In this document: piece after piece, positions 1 through 8,573 of the stretch | How the letters are laid out: each line of letters begins with the position of its first letter | How positions within the stretch are numbered: the stretch's first letter is position 1 | NCBI GenBank assembly: GCA_965279655.1 | Contig: OZ257255.1 | Location: forward strand, 2,170,001 to 2,234,000 | DNA: 64,000 nt | DNA from: SCTM01 sp965279655 | GTDB taxonomy: Bacteria > Pseudomonadota > Alphaproteobacteria > Rhodospirillales > Rhodospirillaceae | Direction of reading: 5' to 3' | Made by a program: the position numbers and the translations under genes | The notes under the pieces: model-generated | The model's database searches: none | The model's input: the letters and a program-made list of their open reading frames with translations, nothing else | Told to the model about the DNA's origin: nothing

Positions 1-1
1 T

Positions 2-337
2 TGGACGCGCGATCGCGCCGGGAAGCGTTTGAGCGTGCCGTGGGTCGTGAAGGCGCTCACCCACGATACGGCGCGGATCGGCGGTTTTGGCGACCGCGGC
101 CTGTTGAAGCCGGGATACAAGGCGGATGTGAACGTCATCGACTACGACAAGCTCACCCTGCACGCGCCGTTCGCCGCGCACGATCTGCCCGCCGGCGGGT
201 GCCGCCTGTTTCAGAAAGCGGATGGCTATGTCGCGACCATCGTATCCGGCGCGATCACTTACCGGGAAGGCACGCCGACCGGCGCCCTGCCCGGCCGCCT
301 TGTGCGGCATCAACGTTCCGCGCCGCGGGGCATGTAG
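2..337 (+). CDS. N-acyl-D-amino-acid deacylase-type amidohydrolase, C-terminal fragment
   Basis: The reading frame is open from base 2 and ends at a TAG at 335-337, so the gene is cut by the window edge and only about 111 C-terminal residues are visible. They carry the end of the amidohydrolase fold of the D-aminoacylase family: a stretch reading WVVKALTHDTARIGGFGDRG, then LKPGYKADVNVIDYDKL, then DLPAGG and a closing GRLVR. This is the part where the metal-dependent TIM barrel returns to the small beta-sandwich. The metal-binding residues lie upstream of the window. The family hydrolyses N-acyl-D-amino acids or related cyclic amides; the exact substrate cannot be told. The 3' end overlaps the convergent IclR gene by 28 bases. 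Confidence 0.8.
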   Translation, partial: WTRDRAGKRLSVPWVVKALTHDTARIGGFGDRGLLKPGYKADVNVIDYDKLTLHAPFAAHDLPAGGCRLFQKADGYVATIVSGAITYREGTPTGALPGRLVRHQRSAPRGM

Positions 338-1089
338 GCATCGAACGCCTGCCCGATGTCGCGGGCGCAATCGGTGAGCGGCGGCAGATAGCGCTTTACG
401 ATCTCCGCCGGCCTCAACGCGCTGGTCGGAAAGCGCATCACCAAATGCGCAATCGCCCGGCGCTGCGAGAAGATCGGCACGGCACAGGTGGAATAGCGCG
501 TCTCGCGGCCATAGAGCGCGTACCCGTCCTTCTGCACCTTTGCGAGATTCTTGTTCAGTTCCGCATCGTTGTGGGCGGGCTGATCGCGCGGGTCGTCGGA
601 AGACTTGCGGATCATCTCCAATAGCAGGCCGCGTTGGGTGGCGTTGGTGAAGGCGAGGTGCACACGCCCCGCCGCACTGCCCACCATCGGCAATCGGCTG
701 CCGATGGCCACATGTACGAAGGTGAGTGGGCTCGCCGTGGTGGCGCGGATGATGACGTGGATGCCGAGCGCCGTCGTGAGGGACAGCGGCCATACGATGT
801 CCTTGCCCAGGTGTTCCATGCGCGGTTGGGCGATCTCCGGGATCCAGGATTCTTCGTGATAGCCGTCCGCAAGCCCGCGCACCTTCGGACTCAGCCAATA
901 GCCCGAGCCGCGCGCGCCACGACGCACGTAGCCTGCGCCGGTCAAGGTTTCGAGCATGCGGTAGGCGGTACCACGATTGAGCCCCGTAGCCGCGACCACG
1001 TCAGTTAGGCTCGCGCCGTTGTTGGCGTTGAGCGTCTCGATGATGCTCAAACCGCGCAACAAGGAACGTACGCTGTGTTCTTCCGTCAT
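310..1089 (-). CDS. IclR-family transcriptional regulator
   Basis: The 259-residue protein has the usual IclR length and layout. Residues 1-70 form a winged helix-turn-helix, with SLLRGLSIIETL followed by SLTDVVAATGLNRGTAYRML. The remainder is the effector-binding GAF-like domain, with the family's Gly-Ser-Arg-Leu-Pro segment and a late TCAVPIFSQ strand. It should bind DNA as a dimer or tetramer and respond to a small metabolite. It faces the D-aminoacylase-type gene tail to tail with 28 bases of shared sequence, so it may control that catabolic gene, but no operator was identified. The start is an ATG at 1089. Confidence 0.9.
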   Translation of the reverse strand: MTEEHSVRSLLRGLSIIETLNANNGASLTDVVAATGLNRGTAYRMLETLTGAGYVRRGARGSGYWLSPKVRGLADGYHEESWIPEIAQPRMEHLGKDIVWPLSLTTALGIHVIIRATTASPLTFVHVAIGSRLPMVGSAAGRVHLAFTNATQRGLLLEMIRKSSDDPRDQPAHNDAELNKNLAKVQKDGYALYGRETRYSTCAVPIFSQRRAIAHLVMRFPTSALRPAEIVKRYLPPLTDCARDIGQAFDAYMPRGAER

Positions 1090-1176
1090 GGCGGTGCCCT
1101 CCCCCGAGAACGGAGACCCTATTCCACACCAAAGTTCGCCTGTTGAAAATACGGGGCGTGTTCGGGACGCGAACTT

Positions 1177-2739
1177 TTAGCACGCGAGGCCGGTCAGGGC
1201 CGTGACGGCCTCGGCGATCACCGGCTCCCAGGCAAAGGGTTGGGGCTGCCGGAAGAGCCGCGCGGTCGGATACCACGGGGAATCGCTGCGGGCGCGTAGC
1301 CACCGCCAGTCCGGCATGAATGACAGCAGCACCCACGTCGGCTTGCCCAAGGCGCCGCCGAGGTGCGCATAGACCGTATCCACGGAGATGATGAGGTCGA
1401 GGCCGGCCATCAGGGCGGCCGTATCGGCGAAATCCATGATCGCTGCGCCCGGCACATGCAGCTGTGGATACATGCCCGGGGGCACAAGCGCATCGGGCTG
1501 GAGCGCGATGAACTCCACGCCCGGCACGGACAGCAGCGGTGCCAGGGCATCGAGCCCTACGCTGCGACGCTGATTATAGCGATGAACCGCCCGCCCGGCC
1601 CAGGCGATGCCCACCCGCAAGCGCGCGCCAGGAGCGACCTTTTCGGACCATGCGGCCACGCGCGCCGGCTCCGCCGCGACGTAAGCCGATCGCGCGGGCA
1701 TCGTCAGGGGATCGACTCCCAACAGTCCCGGCAGGTCCATCAGCAAAGCGTGGATATCGAAAGGCGGCAGCGGGGTGTTGCTGGCCACGACCTGCGCGGC
1801 GCCCTCCAACCCCTGTAGAAGCCCGAGCAGCTGCGGCTGCACCTCCAGCACGACCCGCGCGCCACGGGCGGCGACATCTCGGACGAAGCGGCAGAATTGA
1901 AGCGTGTCGCCGAACCCCTGCTCCGCGTGCACCAGGATCGTCTTGCCGGCAATAGGTTCGCCGCGCCATTCGGGAACCGAGAAGGTCCGTCGATGCGGCG
2001 CCATATCGGCAGCGCGCCACCGCCAGGTGAGTTCGCGCCAGCCTTCAAGAGATCGGCCGGTCAACAGGAGGCTCTCCGCCATCGCCATATGGGCTTCGGC
2101 GAAGTTCGGGTCGTGCCGCAGGGCTTCGCGATAGTCCCCTTCGGCCGCGGCGATATCGCCCAGCGCGTAACGCGCGTGGCCGCGGTCGTACAGCACACGT
2201 GGATTGCCCGGTGCATGCGCAAGCGCGATGTCGTAGGCGCCGATCGCCTCCGCGTCGCGCCCAAGGCGCTCCAGGGCGACGCCCCGGCTCATATGCGCCT
2301 GTACGTGCTGCGGCGCCAGTTCCACCGTACGCGTAAAGCCCGCAAGTGCGTCGGCGTGACGCCCCGTATCCAATAAAGTCAGCGCCCGATTGTAGTGGGT
2401 CTCCGGCGCATTCGGCTGGAGCGCGGCCGACCGGTCGAAATGCGTCAGCGCCTCGTCCAATCGCCCGAGACTGCGCAGCACCACGCCCAGGTTGCTTTCC
2501 GCCGCCGGATGTTGCGGATCGACTTCGACCGCCTGACCGATCAACCGCGCCGCCTCCGTCAAATCGCCCTTCTGCATGCTGACAATGCCGAGCAAATGCA
2601 GCGCGTCCGCGTGGCGCGGCAGCTGGGTCAGGATGCTGCGGTAGAGGGCGGCCGCGGCGTCGAGCTGGCCTTGGCCGTGAAGGCCCATCGCCTGCTGGAG
2701 CTGACCGGTGATGGCCGCCCGGTCGGGAGGATTGTTCAT
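1177..2739 (-). CDS. TPR-repeat protein with glycosyltransferase-like C-terminal domain
   Basis: The 520-residue product has two parts. Residues 1-240 are about six tetratricopeptide repeats of 34 residues with the usual A-x3-P and G-x2-A spacing. The C-terminal 270 residues look like the ADP-heptose or GT-B type transferase module often fused to TPRs, with a LVHAEQGFGDTLQFCRFV motif and a late SVDTVYAHLGGALGKPTWVLL motif. Such proteins glycosylate surface or flagellar proteins in other bacteria; the target here is unknown. I chose the ATG at 2739. A GTG at 2811 in the same frame would add 24 residues before the TPRs but would run into the divergent PRC-barrel promoter. Confidence 0.8.
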   Translation of the reverse strand: MNNPPDRAAITGQLQQAMGLHGQGQLDAAAALYRSILTQLPRHADALHLLGIVSMQKGDLTEAARLIGQAVEVDPQHPAAESNLGVVLRSLGRLDEALTHFDRSAALQPNAPETHYNRALTLLDTGRHADALAGFTRTVELAPQHVQAHMSRGVALERLGRDAEAIGAYDIALAHAPGNPRVLYDRGHARYALGDIAAAEGDYREALRHDPNFAEAHMAMAESLLLTGRSLEGWRELTWRWRAADMAPHRRTFSVPEWRGEPIAGKTILVHAEQGFGDTLQFCRFVRDVAARGARVVLEVQPQLLGLLQGLEGAAQVVASNTPLPPFDIHALLMDLPGLLGVDPLTMPARSAYVAAEPARVAAWSEKVAPGARLRVGIAWAGRAVHRYNQRRSVGLDALAPLLSVPGVEFIALQPDALVPPGMYPQLHVPGAAIMDFADTAALMAGLDLIISVDTVYAHLGGALGKPTWVLLSFMPDWRWLRARSDSPWYPTARLFRQPQPFAWEPVIAEAVTALTGLAC

Positions 2740-2831
2740 CTGCCTAATTTGGCATGGTGCCGCGCGATTTGCGAAGCCGCAACTTTCCACACCTTCGCCC
2801 GTTTTTGTCACACACTCATGAAAGGTTCCCT

Positions 2832-3227
2832 ATGATTAAGGCACTTCTCCTCGCCATGACGCTGTTTGGCGTGGTGATCGTCGCGGCGCCGTTTGCGTCC
2901 GTGTCCGCCGTCGCCCAAGGCACCCCCCAGGCGCTCTATCGCGTGGACGTGACCCAGCTTGCGAGCGGCTTTCGCGCCTCCAAACTGATCGGCGCGACCG
3001 TGTACAACGATGCCAATGAGACGGTCGGGAAGATCGACGACCTGATCGTGAATCGCAGCGACCGCATCCCATATGCCATCGTCAGCGCCGGCGGTTTCCT
3101 GGGCATGGGCGATCATCTGGTCGCCATCGCCTATCAGGACCTGCGCATCGCGCCGGACCGCATCGTGCTTTCGGGGGCCACCAAGGACGTCCTGAAGGCC
3201 ATGCCGAAGTTTACCTACACGAAATAG
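2832..3227 (+). CDS. Secreted PRC-barrel domain protein
   Basis: This 131-residue protein starts at an ATG with GAAAGG a few bases upstream. Residues 1-29 are a Sec signal peptide with a long hydrophobic core ending at SAVAQG. The rest is a single PRC-barrel: LIGATVYNDANETVGKIDDL followed by a strand reading PYAIVSAGGFLGMGDHLVAI and the closing DLRI. PRC-barrels are small beta modules of uncertain role found in photosynthetic reaction centre H subunits, RimM and many short periplasmic proteins. The gene stands alone: it diverges from the TPR gene and is closed by a terminator at 3261-3292. Confidence 0.85.
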   Translation: MIKALLLAMTLFGVVIVAAPFASVSAVAQGTPQALYRVDVTQLASGFRASKLIGATVYNDANETVGKIDDLIVNRSDRIPYAIVSAGGFLGMGDHLVAIAYQDLRIAPDRIVLSGATKDVLKAMPKFTYTK

Positions 3228-3260
3228 CCGCCAACCGCTCTTTTTCGGCTCCGGCCGGCC

Positions 3261-3292
3261 AAACACCCCGTTGGGAAACCAGCGGGGTGTTT
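3261..3292 (+). terminator. Rho-independent terminator after the PRC-barrel gene
   Basis: A perfect 10-base-pair stem (AAACACCCCG at 3261-3270 with CGGGGTGTTT at 3283-3292) encloses a 12-base loop and runs into TTTTG. It lies 34 bases after the PRC-barrel stop and before the MscS gene. The A/T tracts on both sides would let it act in either direction. Confidence 0.8.
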
Positions 3293-3322
3293 TGCTAGTA
3301 TCGGCCCCTTCAGGGGGGCTCC

Positions 3323-4147
3323 ATGGGCAACGAACTCAAGGCGATCGACGAGATTCGGCGGGCGGCGATTCAGCTCGCGGTCCAGTTCGGCCCGCGTGTC
3401 CTCGTGGCCATCGTCCTGATCGTGGCCGGCGCCATGGTTGGCAGCTGGATCGGCAAGCTGACGGACCGGGCCTTGCGTCGCCTCCAGTTGGAACCGCCGG
3501 TGCGCGGACTGCTGGTGCGCACGGTGCGCCTGATCGTGCTCGTCATGTTCCTCATCATGGCGCTGCAAAATCTGGGCGTAGAGCTGCTGCCGCTGATCGC
3601 CGGCCTGGGCGTCGCCGGCGCGGGCATCGCGCTCGCCATGCAGGGCGTTCTCGGCAACGTCGTGGCGGGCTTGACGATCATCTTCACCAAGCCGTTCCGC
3701 GTGGGGGAATACATCTCTATCGTCGGCGAGGAAGGCCTCGTCGCCGACATCAGCATGTTCAGCACAGTGCTGAGTCACCCGGACCTGTCACAGGTGATCA
3801 TCCCCAATCGCAAGATCGTCGGCGAGATACTGCACAATTACGGCCGCATCCGGCAGATCGAGATCGGCGTTGCCGTGGCTCTGGACACAGACTTGGATAA
3901 GGCGCTCGCAGCCATCGATGACGTGCTGAAGGACAATGCGCGTCTGCTGAAGGAGCCGCGCCCAGTGGTTGCGGTCGCTGGCGTGGTCAACGCGCACGTC
4001 AACCTGATCGTGAAGCCGTGGACGTCGGTCGCCGACTGTGCCGCCGCCGCGGGCGAACTGCGCAAGGCCATCGTGGAGACATTCCGCAGCCGCCAGATCG
4101 TCATACCCGCGCCGACCCACGAAGTGCGATTGATCGGCGCAGCCTGA
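3323..4147 (+). CDS. Small-conductance mechanosensitive channel, MscS family
   Basis: The 274 residues match the compact MscS form. Three membrane segments lie near residues 26-46, 64-82 and 90-118. The third is the Gly/Ala-rich pore helix (GLGVAGAGIALAMQGVLGN). It is followed by the characteristic FTKPFRVGEYI loop and the beta domain, with VIIPNRKIVGEILHNY. The channel should open in the inner membrane on osmotic downshock. It follows the terminator at 3261-3292, so it is probably transcribed alone. Its stop is one base from the end of the convergent RND pump gene. Confidence 0.93.
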   Translation: MGNELKAIDEIRRAAIQLAVQFGPRVLVAIVLIVAGAMVGSWIGKLTDRALRRLQLEPPVRGLLVRTVRLIVLVMFLIMALQNLGVELLPLIAGLGVAGAGIALAMQGVLGNVVAGLTIIFTKPFRVGEYISIVGEEGLVADISMFSTVLSHPDLSQVIIPNRKIVGEILHNYGRIRQIEIGVAVALDTDLDKALAAIDDVLKDNARLLKEPRPVVAVAGVVNAHVNLIVKPWTSVADCAAAAGELRKAIVETFRSRQIVIPAPTHEVRLIGAA

Positions 4148-4148
4148 C

Positions 4149-7100
4149 TTATTCTGCCGGGGAGAGTTTGGCGGCGCGGCGGTTCTCGAACCATTCGCGT
4201 AGACGTTCAAGGTAGAGATACACCACCGGCGTGGAATACAGCGTCAGCACTTGGCTGACGAGCAAACCGCCCACCACCGCGTATCCCAACGGCTGGCGCA
4301 GTTCCGAGCCAGCGCCATGGCCGATGATCAACGGGAAGCTGCCCAGCACGGCGGCGGCCGTGGTCATCATGATGGGACGGAACCGCAACAGGCACGCACG
4401 CCGCACCGCCTCCAAGGGCGTCATCCCCTCATTGCGCTGCGCCTGGATCGCGAAGTCCACGATCATGATGCCGTTCTTCTTCACGATGCCGATCAGCAGG
4501 ATCACCCCGATCAGCCCGATCACCGACAGGTCGTAGCCAAAGACCATGAGAGTCAGCAGCGCGCCGACACCGGCGGACGGCAAGGTCGACAAAATGGCGA
4601 GCGGATACAGGTAGCTCTCATAGAGAACGCCCAGGATGATGTAGACGGCAAGGATCGCGGCGGCGATCAGATACGGCTGGTTCGCAAGGGAGGACTGGAA
4701 CACCTGTGCCGCCCCTTGAAAGGTGCCGCGCAGGGCCGCGGGAGGCCCGATCTCCGCATAGGCGGTCTCCACCGCGCTCACCGCCTCACCCAAAGAGACG
4801 CCGGGACTCAGGTTGAACGACACGGTCGTCGCCGGAAACCCGCCCTGATGGTTGATGCTCATGGGCGCGATAGGCTTGGTGTCCGCCTTGACGAAGGCCG
4901 ACAGCGGCACCTGCGCGCCCGTGTGGGACTTCACATAGAGATGACCGAGGAACCGTGGGTCGCCTTGCAGGGCCGGCGTGATCTCCAGGATGACGTTGTA
5001 GGTATTCACCTGGGTGTAGAACTGCGCCACCGGGCGCTGACCGAACGCGCTGTACAGCGTGTCGTCGACCATGGCGGGCGTCACCCCCAGGCGCGCGGCC
5101 TGATCGCGGTCGATCACCAGCGTTTGCGTGGTCGTGCCGACCTGCTGATCGCTAGATACATCCTGCAAGATCGGCAACGTGCGCAGTTTCGCCACCACCC
5201 GCGGCGTCCAGGCATTCAACTCTTCCAGATCCGGGTCCTGCAGGGTGAATTGATACTGGGCCTTCGCCGCGCGGCCGCCGACATTTATGTCCTGGGCCGC
5301 GGTGAAGAAGGCCGAGGCACCTTCGACCTGTGCCAGCTTGGGACGCAGGCGGTTGATGATCTCATCGGCGCTCGAACTGCGCTCGTCGCGCGGCTTCAGG
5401 CTCAGCATCATGGCGGCCGTATTGCCGGCGCGCCCGAAAAGGCCGATCGGTGAACCCATGCCAACAATGTCGGGATCGGTCATCACGATATCCGACACCG
5501 CCTGACGCTTGGCCTTCAATTCTGTGTAGGAGATGTCCGTCGCGCCCTCGATGGTGCCCGAGATAACGCCGATATCCTGTTGCGGGAAGAAGCCCTTCGG
5601 AATGACGACATACAGCAGCACCGATGCCGCGACCGTGACCAGGAAACTCGCGAAAACCGCCTTCTGGTGATGCAACGACCAATCCAATGTGCGTTCATAG
5701 AACGCGCGCATGGCCTCGAAGCCCGCCGCGATGCGGCGGTACAAGGGCCGCTCCTGACCGTGATCCGGGCGGAGAAAGCGCGAGCACATCATCGGCGTGA
5801 GGGTGAGCGAGACGACCATCGAGATGATGATGGTGAGCGTCACGGTAATCGCGAACTCGCGCAGCAGACGGCCGACGATGCCACCCATCAGCAGAAGCGG
5901 GATGAACACGGCCACCAATGAGAGGCTGATGGATACGATGGTAAATCCGATCTCGCCCGCGCCCCTCAAGGAGGCCGAGAGGGCATCCATGCCCTCTTCC
6001 ATGTAACGGTAGATGTTCTCGAGCATGACGATGGCGTCGTCGACCACGAAGCCCACAGAGATCGTCATGGCCATCAGGGACAGGTTGTCGATGCTGAAGC
6101 CCAGCAGATACATAGCCGCGCAGGTGCCGACGAGAGAGAGGGGGATGGCGACGGCGGGAATAATGGTCGCCCACATATTGCGCAGAAAGACGAAGATCAC
6201 ACCGATCACCAGCAGAACCGAGATCATCAGCGTGAACTGGACCTCCGCCACAGATGCGCGGATGGTCTCCGTGCGATCCACGATCGGCAGCATGAAGATC
6301 GACGGCGGTAATGCGGCGACCAGATCCGGGAGCACCTTCTTAATCAGTCCGACCGTCTCGATGACGTTGGCGTCGGCGGTCTTGTTGATCAGTATCTCGA
6401 TGCCCTGCTTGCCGTTCTGCTCCCAGGCGCCGGAACGGATGTTCTCCGCGGCCAGCACGGCGTCGCCGACGTCATCCACGCGGATCGGGGCGCCATTGCG
6501 GTAGGCCAGCACCAGATTGCGGTACTGCTCCACCTGGGTGATCTGGCTGTTGTCGTAGATGGTGAAGGTCCGGTTCGGACCGTCGATGTAACCTTTGGGC
6601 GCATTCGAGGTGCCCGTGGCGAGCGCGACGCGAACGTCCTCGAGGCTCAAACCAGTCGCGGCCAACTTCACCGGATCGATCTGAACGCGGATAGCCGGTT
6701 TCTGCTGGCCGCCGACGGTGACGCTGGCCACGCCTTTGATCTGCGTCAGCCGCTGCACGATCGAGTTCTCGACGTAGTCGTTGACGACCGTCAACGGCAG
6801 GACGTCGGATTGGAAGGCGTACATCAGGATCGGCGGTTCCGCCGGGTTCGCCTTGGCGTAGCGTGGGGGCGACGGCATGTTGCGCGGCAATTGGCCGCTG
6901 GCGGCACTGATGGCGGCCTGCACGTCCTGCGCGGCGGCATCGATATCGCGGTCGAGATCGAACTGCAGGCTGATCGAACTCGCACCCAGGCCGCTGGTGG
7001 AGGTCATTTGCGTCACCCCCGGGATCTGGGCGAACTGACGTTCGAGCGGCTGCGCCAGTGACGTGGCCGCAGTTTCCGGGCTCACCCCCGGCATGTTCGC

Positions 7101-7262
7101 GTTGACCTGGATTGTGGGGAAATCGATGTGCGGCAGCGCGGCCACCGGCAGGAACGGATAGGCGACGGCGCCCACCGCCATGATCGCGATGGCCAGGAGC
7201 GAGGTCGCGATCGGCCGCCGGATGAATGGCGCGGAAATGCCGGTGAAGCTTTCGTACTTCAC
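4149..7262 (-). CDS. RND efflux pump inner-membrane transporter, MdtB/MdtC-like
   Basis: At 1037 residues this is a full-length HAE1-type RND transporter with the duplicated layout of 12 membrane helices and two large periplasmic loops. The N-terminus reads SAPFIRRPIATSLLAIAIM. Helix 4 carries the proton-relay Asp pair in GFVVDDAIVMLENIYRYMEE, and the second half has the GIVKKNGIMIVDFA segment. The PIATSLL start and the GFFPQQDIGVISG segment resemble the MdtBC subgroup more than AcrB. It works with the adaptor encoded just upstream, which it overlaps by four bases (ATGA). No outer-membrane channel is encoded nearby, so a TolC encoded elsewhere must be assumed. Substrates are unknown. Confidence 0.95.
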   Translation of the reverse strand: MKYESFTGISAPFIRRPIATSLLAIAIMAVGAVAYPFLPVAALPHIDFPTIQVNANMPGVSPETAATSLAQPLERQFAQIPGVTQMTSTSGLGASSISLQFDLDRDIDAAAQDVQAAISAASGQLPRNMPSPPRYAKANPAEPPILMYAFQSDVLPLTVVNDYVENSIVQRLTQIKGVASVTVGGQQKPAIRVQIDPVKLAATGLSLEDVRVALATGTSNAPKGYIDGPNRTFTIYDNSQITQVEQYRNLVLAYRNGAPIRVDDVGDAVLAAENIRSGAWEQNGKQGIEILINKTADANVIETVGLIKKVLPDLVAALPPSIFMLPIVDRTETIRASVAEVQFTLMISVLLVIGVIFVFLRNMWATIIPAVAIPLSLVGTCAAMYLLGFSIDNLSLMAMTISVGFVVDDAIVMLENIYRYMEEGMDALSASLRGAGEIGFTIVSISLSLVAVFIPLLLMGGIVGRLLREFAITVTLTIIISMVVSLTLTPMMCSRFLRPDHGQERPLYRRIAAGFEAMRAFYERTLDWSLHHQKAVFASFLVTVAASVLLYVVIPKGFFPQQDIGVISGTIEGATDISYTELKAKRQAVSDIVMTDPDIVGMGSPIGLFGRAGNTAAMMLSLKPRDERSSSADEIINRLRPKLAQVEGASAFFTAAQDINVGGRAAKAQYQFTLQDPDLEELNAWTPRVVAKLRTLPILQDVSSDQQVGTTTQTLVIDRDQAARLGVTPAMVDDTLYSAFGQRPVAQFYTQVNTYNVILEITPALQGDPRFLGHLYVKSHTGAQVPLSAFVKADTKPIAPMSINHQGGFPATTVSFNLSPGVSLGEAVSAVETAYAEIGPPAALRGTFQGAAQVFQSSLANQPYLIAAAILAVYIILGVLYESYLYPLAILSTLPSAGVGALLTLMVFGYDLSVIGLIGVILLIGIVKKNGIMIVDFAIQAQRNEGMTPLEAVRRACLLRFRPIMMTTAAAVLGSFPLIIGHGAGSELRQPLGYAVVGGLLVSQVLTLYSTPVVYLYLERLREWFENRRAAKLSPAE

Positions 7263-8443
7263 GGCTTCGGCCCCCGTCCCGGCGGCAGGTCGGACGCGGG
7301 CGACGAAGGATCGGTGGCCTTCACAGCGGCGCCGGGCCGCAGGCGAGAATGGCCGCTGATGACCACCGCATCGTCCGCGGCCAGGCCGCGCGTCACGATG
7401 ACGATTCCGTCGCCGACCTCACGGATGTCGATGGGTTGCATCGCGACGGTGGAATCCGGCTTCATCATATAAACGAAGAAGCCGTTCGGTCCGCGTTGGA
7501 CCGCCGGTTCCGGAATCACGATCGCGTCCTTCTCCACCCGCACGCGCAACTGCGCGCGCACGGACTCGCCGGGCCATAGGCTGTCGTCCTGGTTGGCGAA
7601 GGTCGCCTTCAGCCGGATGGTGCCGGTGGATTGGTCGATCGCACTGTCGATGGCAAGCAACTCACCGTCCGCGAGTTTCTCGGAATTGTCATAGCGGTGG
7701 ACCGCGACCGGCGCGGGACCGTTCCGCATGGCCTTGGTGATATCCGGCAGGTCGTTCGCCGGCAGGGTGAACACCACGGAGATGGGGCGCACCTGCGAGA
7801 TCACCGCCAGCCCGTTGGGGTCGCTGACGCGCACCACGTTGCCCACGTCCACCTGCCGCAGGCCTATACGACCTTCGATCGGCGAAGTGATGGTGGTGTA
7901 GCCGAGATCGATTTGCGCGCGGTCCGCCGCCGCCGCGTCAGCCTTGATCGCCGCCTTGAGTTGGGCGACGGTCGAACGCTGGCGTTCGAGCGTCTGCTCC
8001 GCGGCGAAATTGCTCTTCGCCAGGGACTCGAACCGCTCGAGATCACGCAGGGCGCTCGGGAGCTGCGCCTCATCCTGGTTCTTTTTCGCCAAAGCCTGAT
8101 CCAGGGCGGCGCGGTAGGGCCGTGGATCGATGCGCGCGAGCACCTCGCCCACTTTCACCGTCTGGCCTTCGGTGAACTGCACGGCCTCGAGGATGCCTTC
8201 CACCCGGGCCTTCACGATCACGCTGTTGAGCGCCTGTGCGGTGCCGAGGCCTTGCAGCGTGATCGGCACATCCTGGCGCACGGCCCGGGTCACGGTTACC
8301 GGCACCGGGGGCGGGCCACGCCGCGCCGCCGCCGACCGTTCCATGCGGCCGTAGATGTTGGTCCCCGCCACTGCCAGGATCACCACCGCCACAGCCGCCG
8401 TCACCACGGGGCGACGCCGCAAGAAATCTCCAGCAGCTCTCAT
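7259..8443 (-). CDS. RND pump periplasmic adaptor (membrane fusion protein), MdtA-like
   Basis: This 394-residue adaptor starts with an N-terminal membrane anchor (about residues 10-28). It continues with the family order of lipoyl half-motif (VEGILEAVQFTEGQTVKVGE), an alpha-hairpin rich in Ala/Gln/Leu around residues 95-170, the second lipoyl half (SPIEGRIGLRQVDVGN), a beta-barrel and a membrane-proximal domain. It bridges the transporter at 4149-7262 and an outer-membrane duct. It is the first gene of the two-gene operon. The 130-base gap to the divergent amidohydrolase must hold both promoters; I did not identify a clear operator. Confidence 0.94.
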   Translation of the reverse strand: MRAAGDFLRRRPVVTAAVAVVILAVAGTNIYGRMERSAAARRGPPPVPVTVTRAVRQDVPITLQGLGTAQALNSVIVKARVEGILEAVQFTEGQTVKVGEVLARIDPRPYRAALDQALAKKNQDEAQLPSALRDLERFESLAKSNFAAEQTLERQRSTVAQLKAAIKADAAAADRAQIDLGYTTITSPIEGRIGLRQVDVGNVVRVSDPNGLAVISQVRPISVVFTLPANDLPDITKAMRNGPAPVAVHRYDNSEKLADGELLAIDSAIDQSTGTIRLKATFANQDDSLWPGESVRAQLRVRVEKDAIVIPEPAVQRGPNGFFVYMMKPDSTVAMQPIDIREVGDGIVIVTRGLAADDAVVISGHSRLRPGAAVKATDPSSPASDLPPGRGPKP

Positions 8444-8573
8444 TTAATGATCGTCCGCATATCCGGATGCCGTGCTCTTCTGACAAGATACCGCACTTCC
8501 CTTACGCGCATAGGGCTGGCGAAGGCCTGAGGGCGAGTCATAAACTGTTACACCGCATGGTGGGGATATCGTC

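Noticed and set aside
2740..2811. GTG start at 2811 for the TPR protein
   Set aside because: The added 24 residues do not look like TPR sequence and would cover the promoter of the divergent PRC-barrel gene. The ATG at 2739 opens just before the first repeat.
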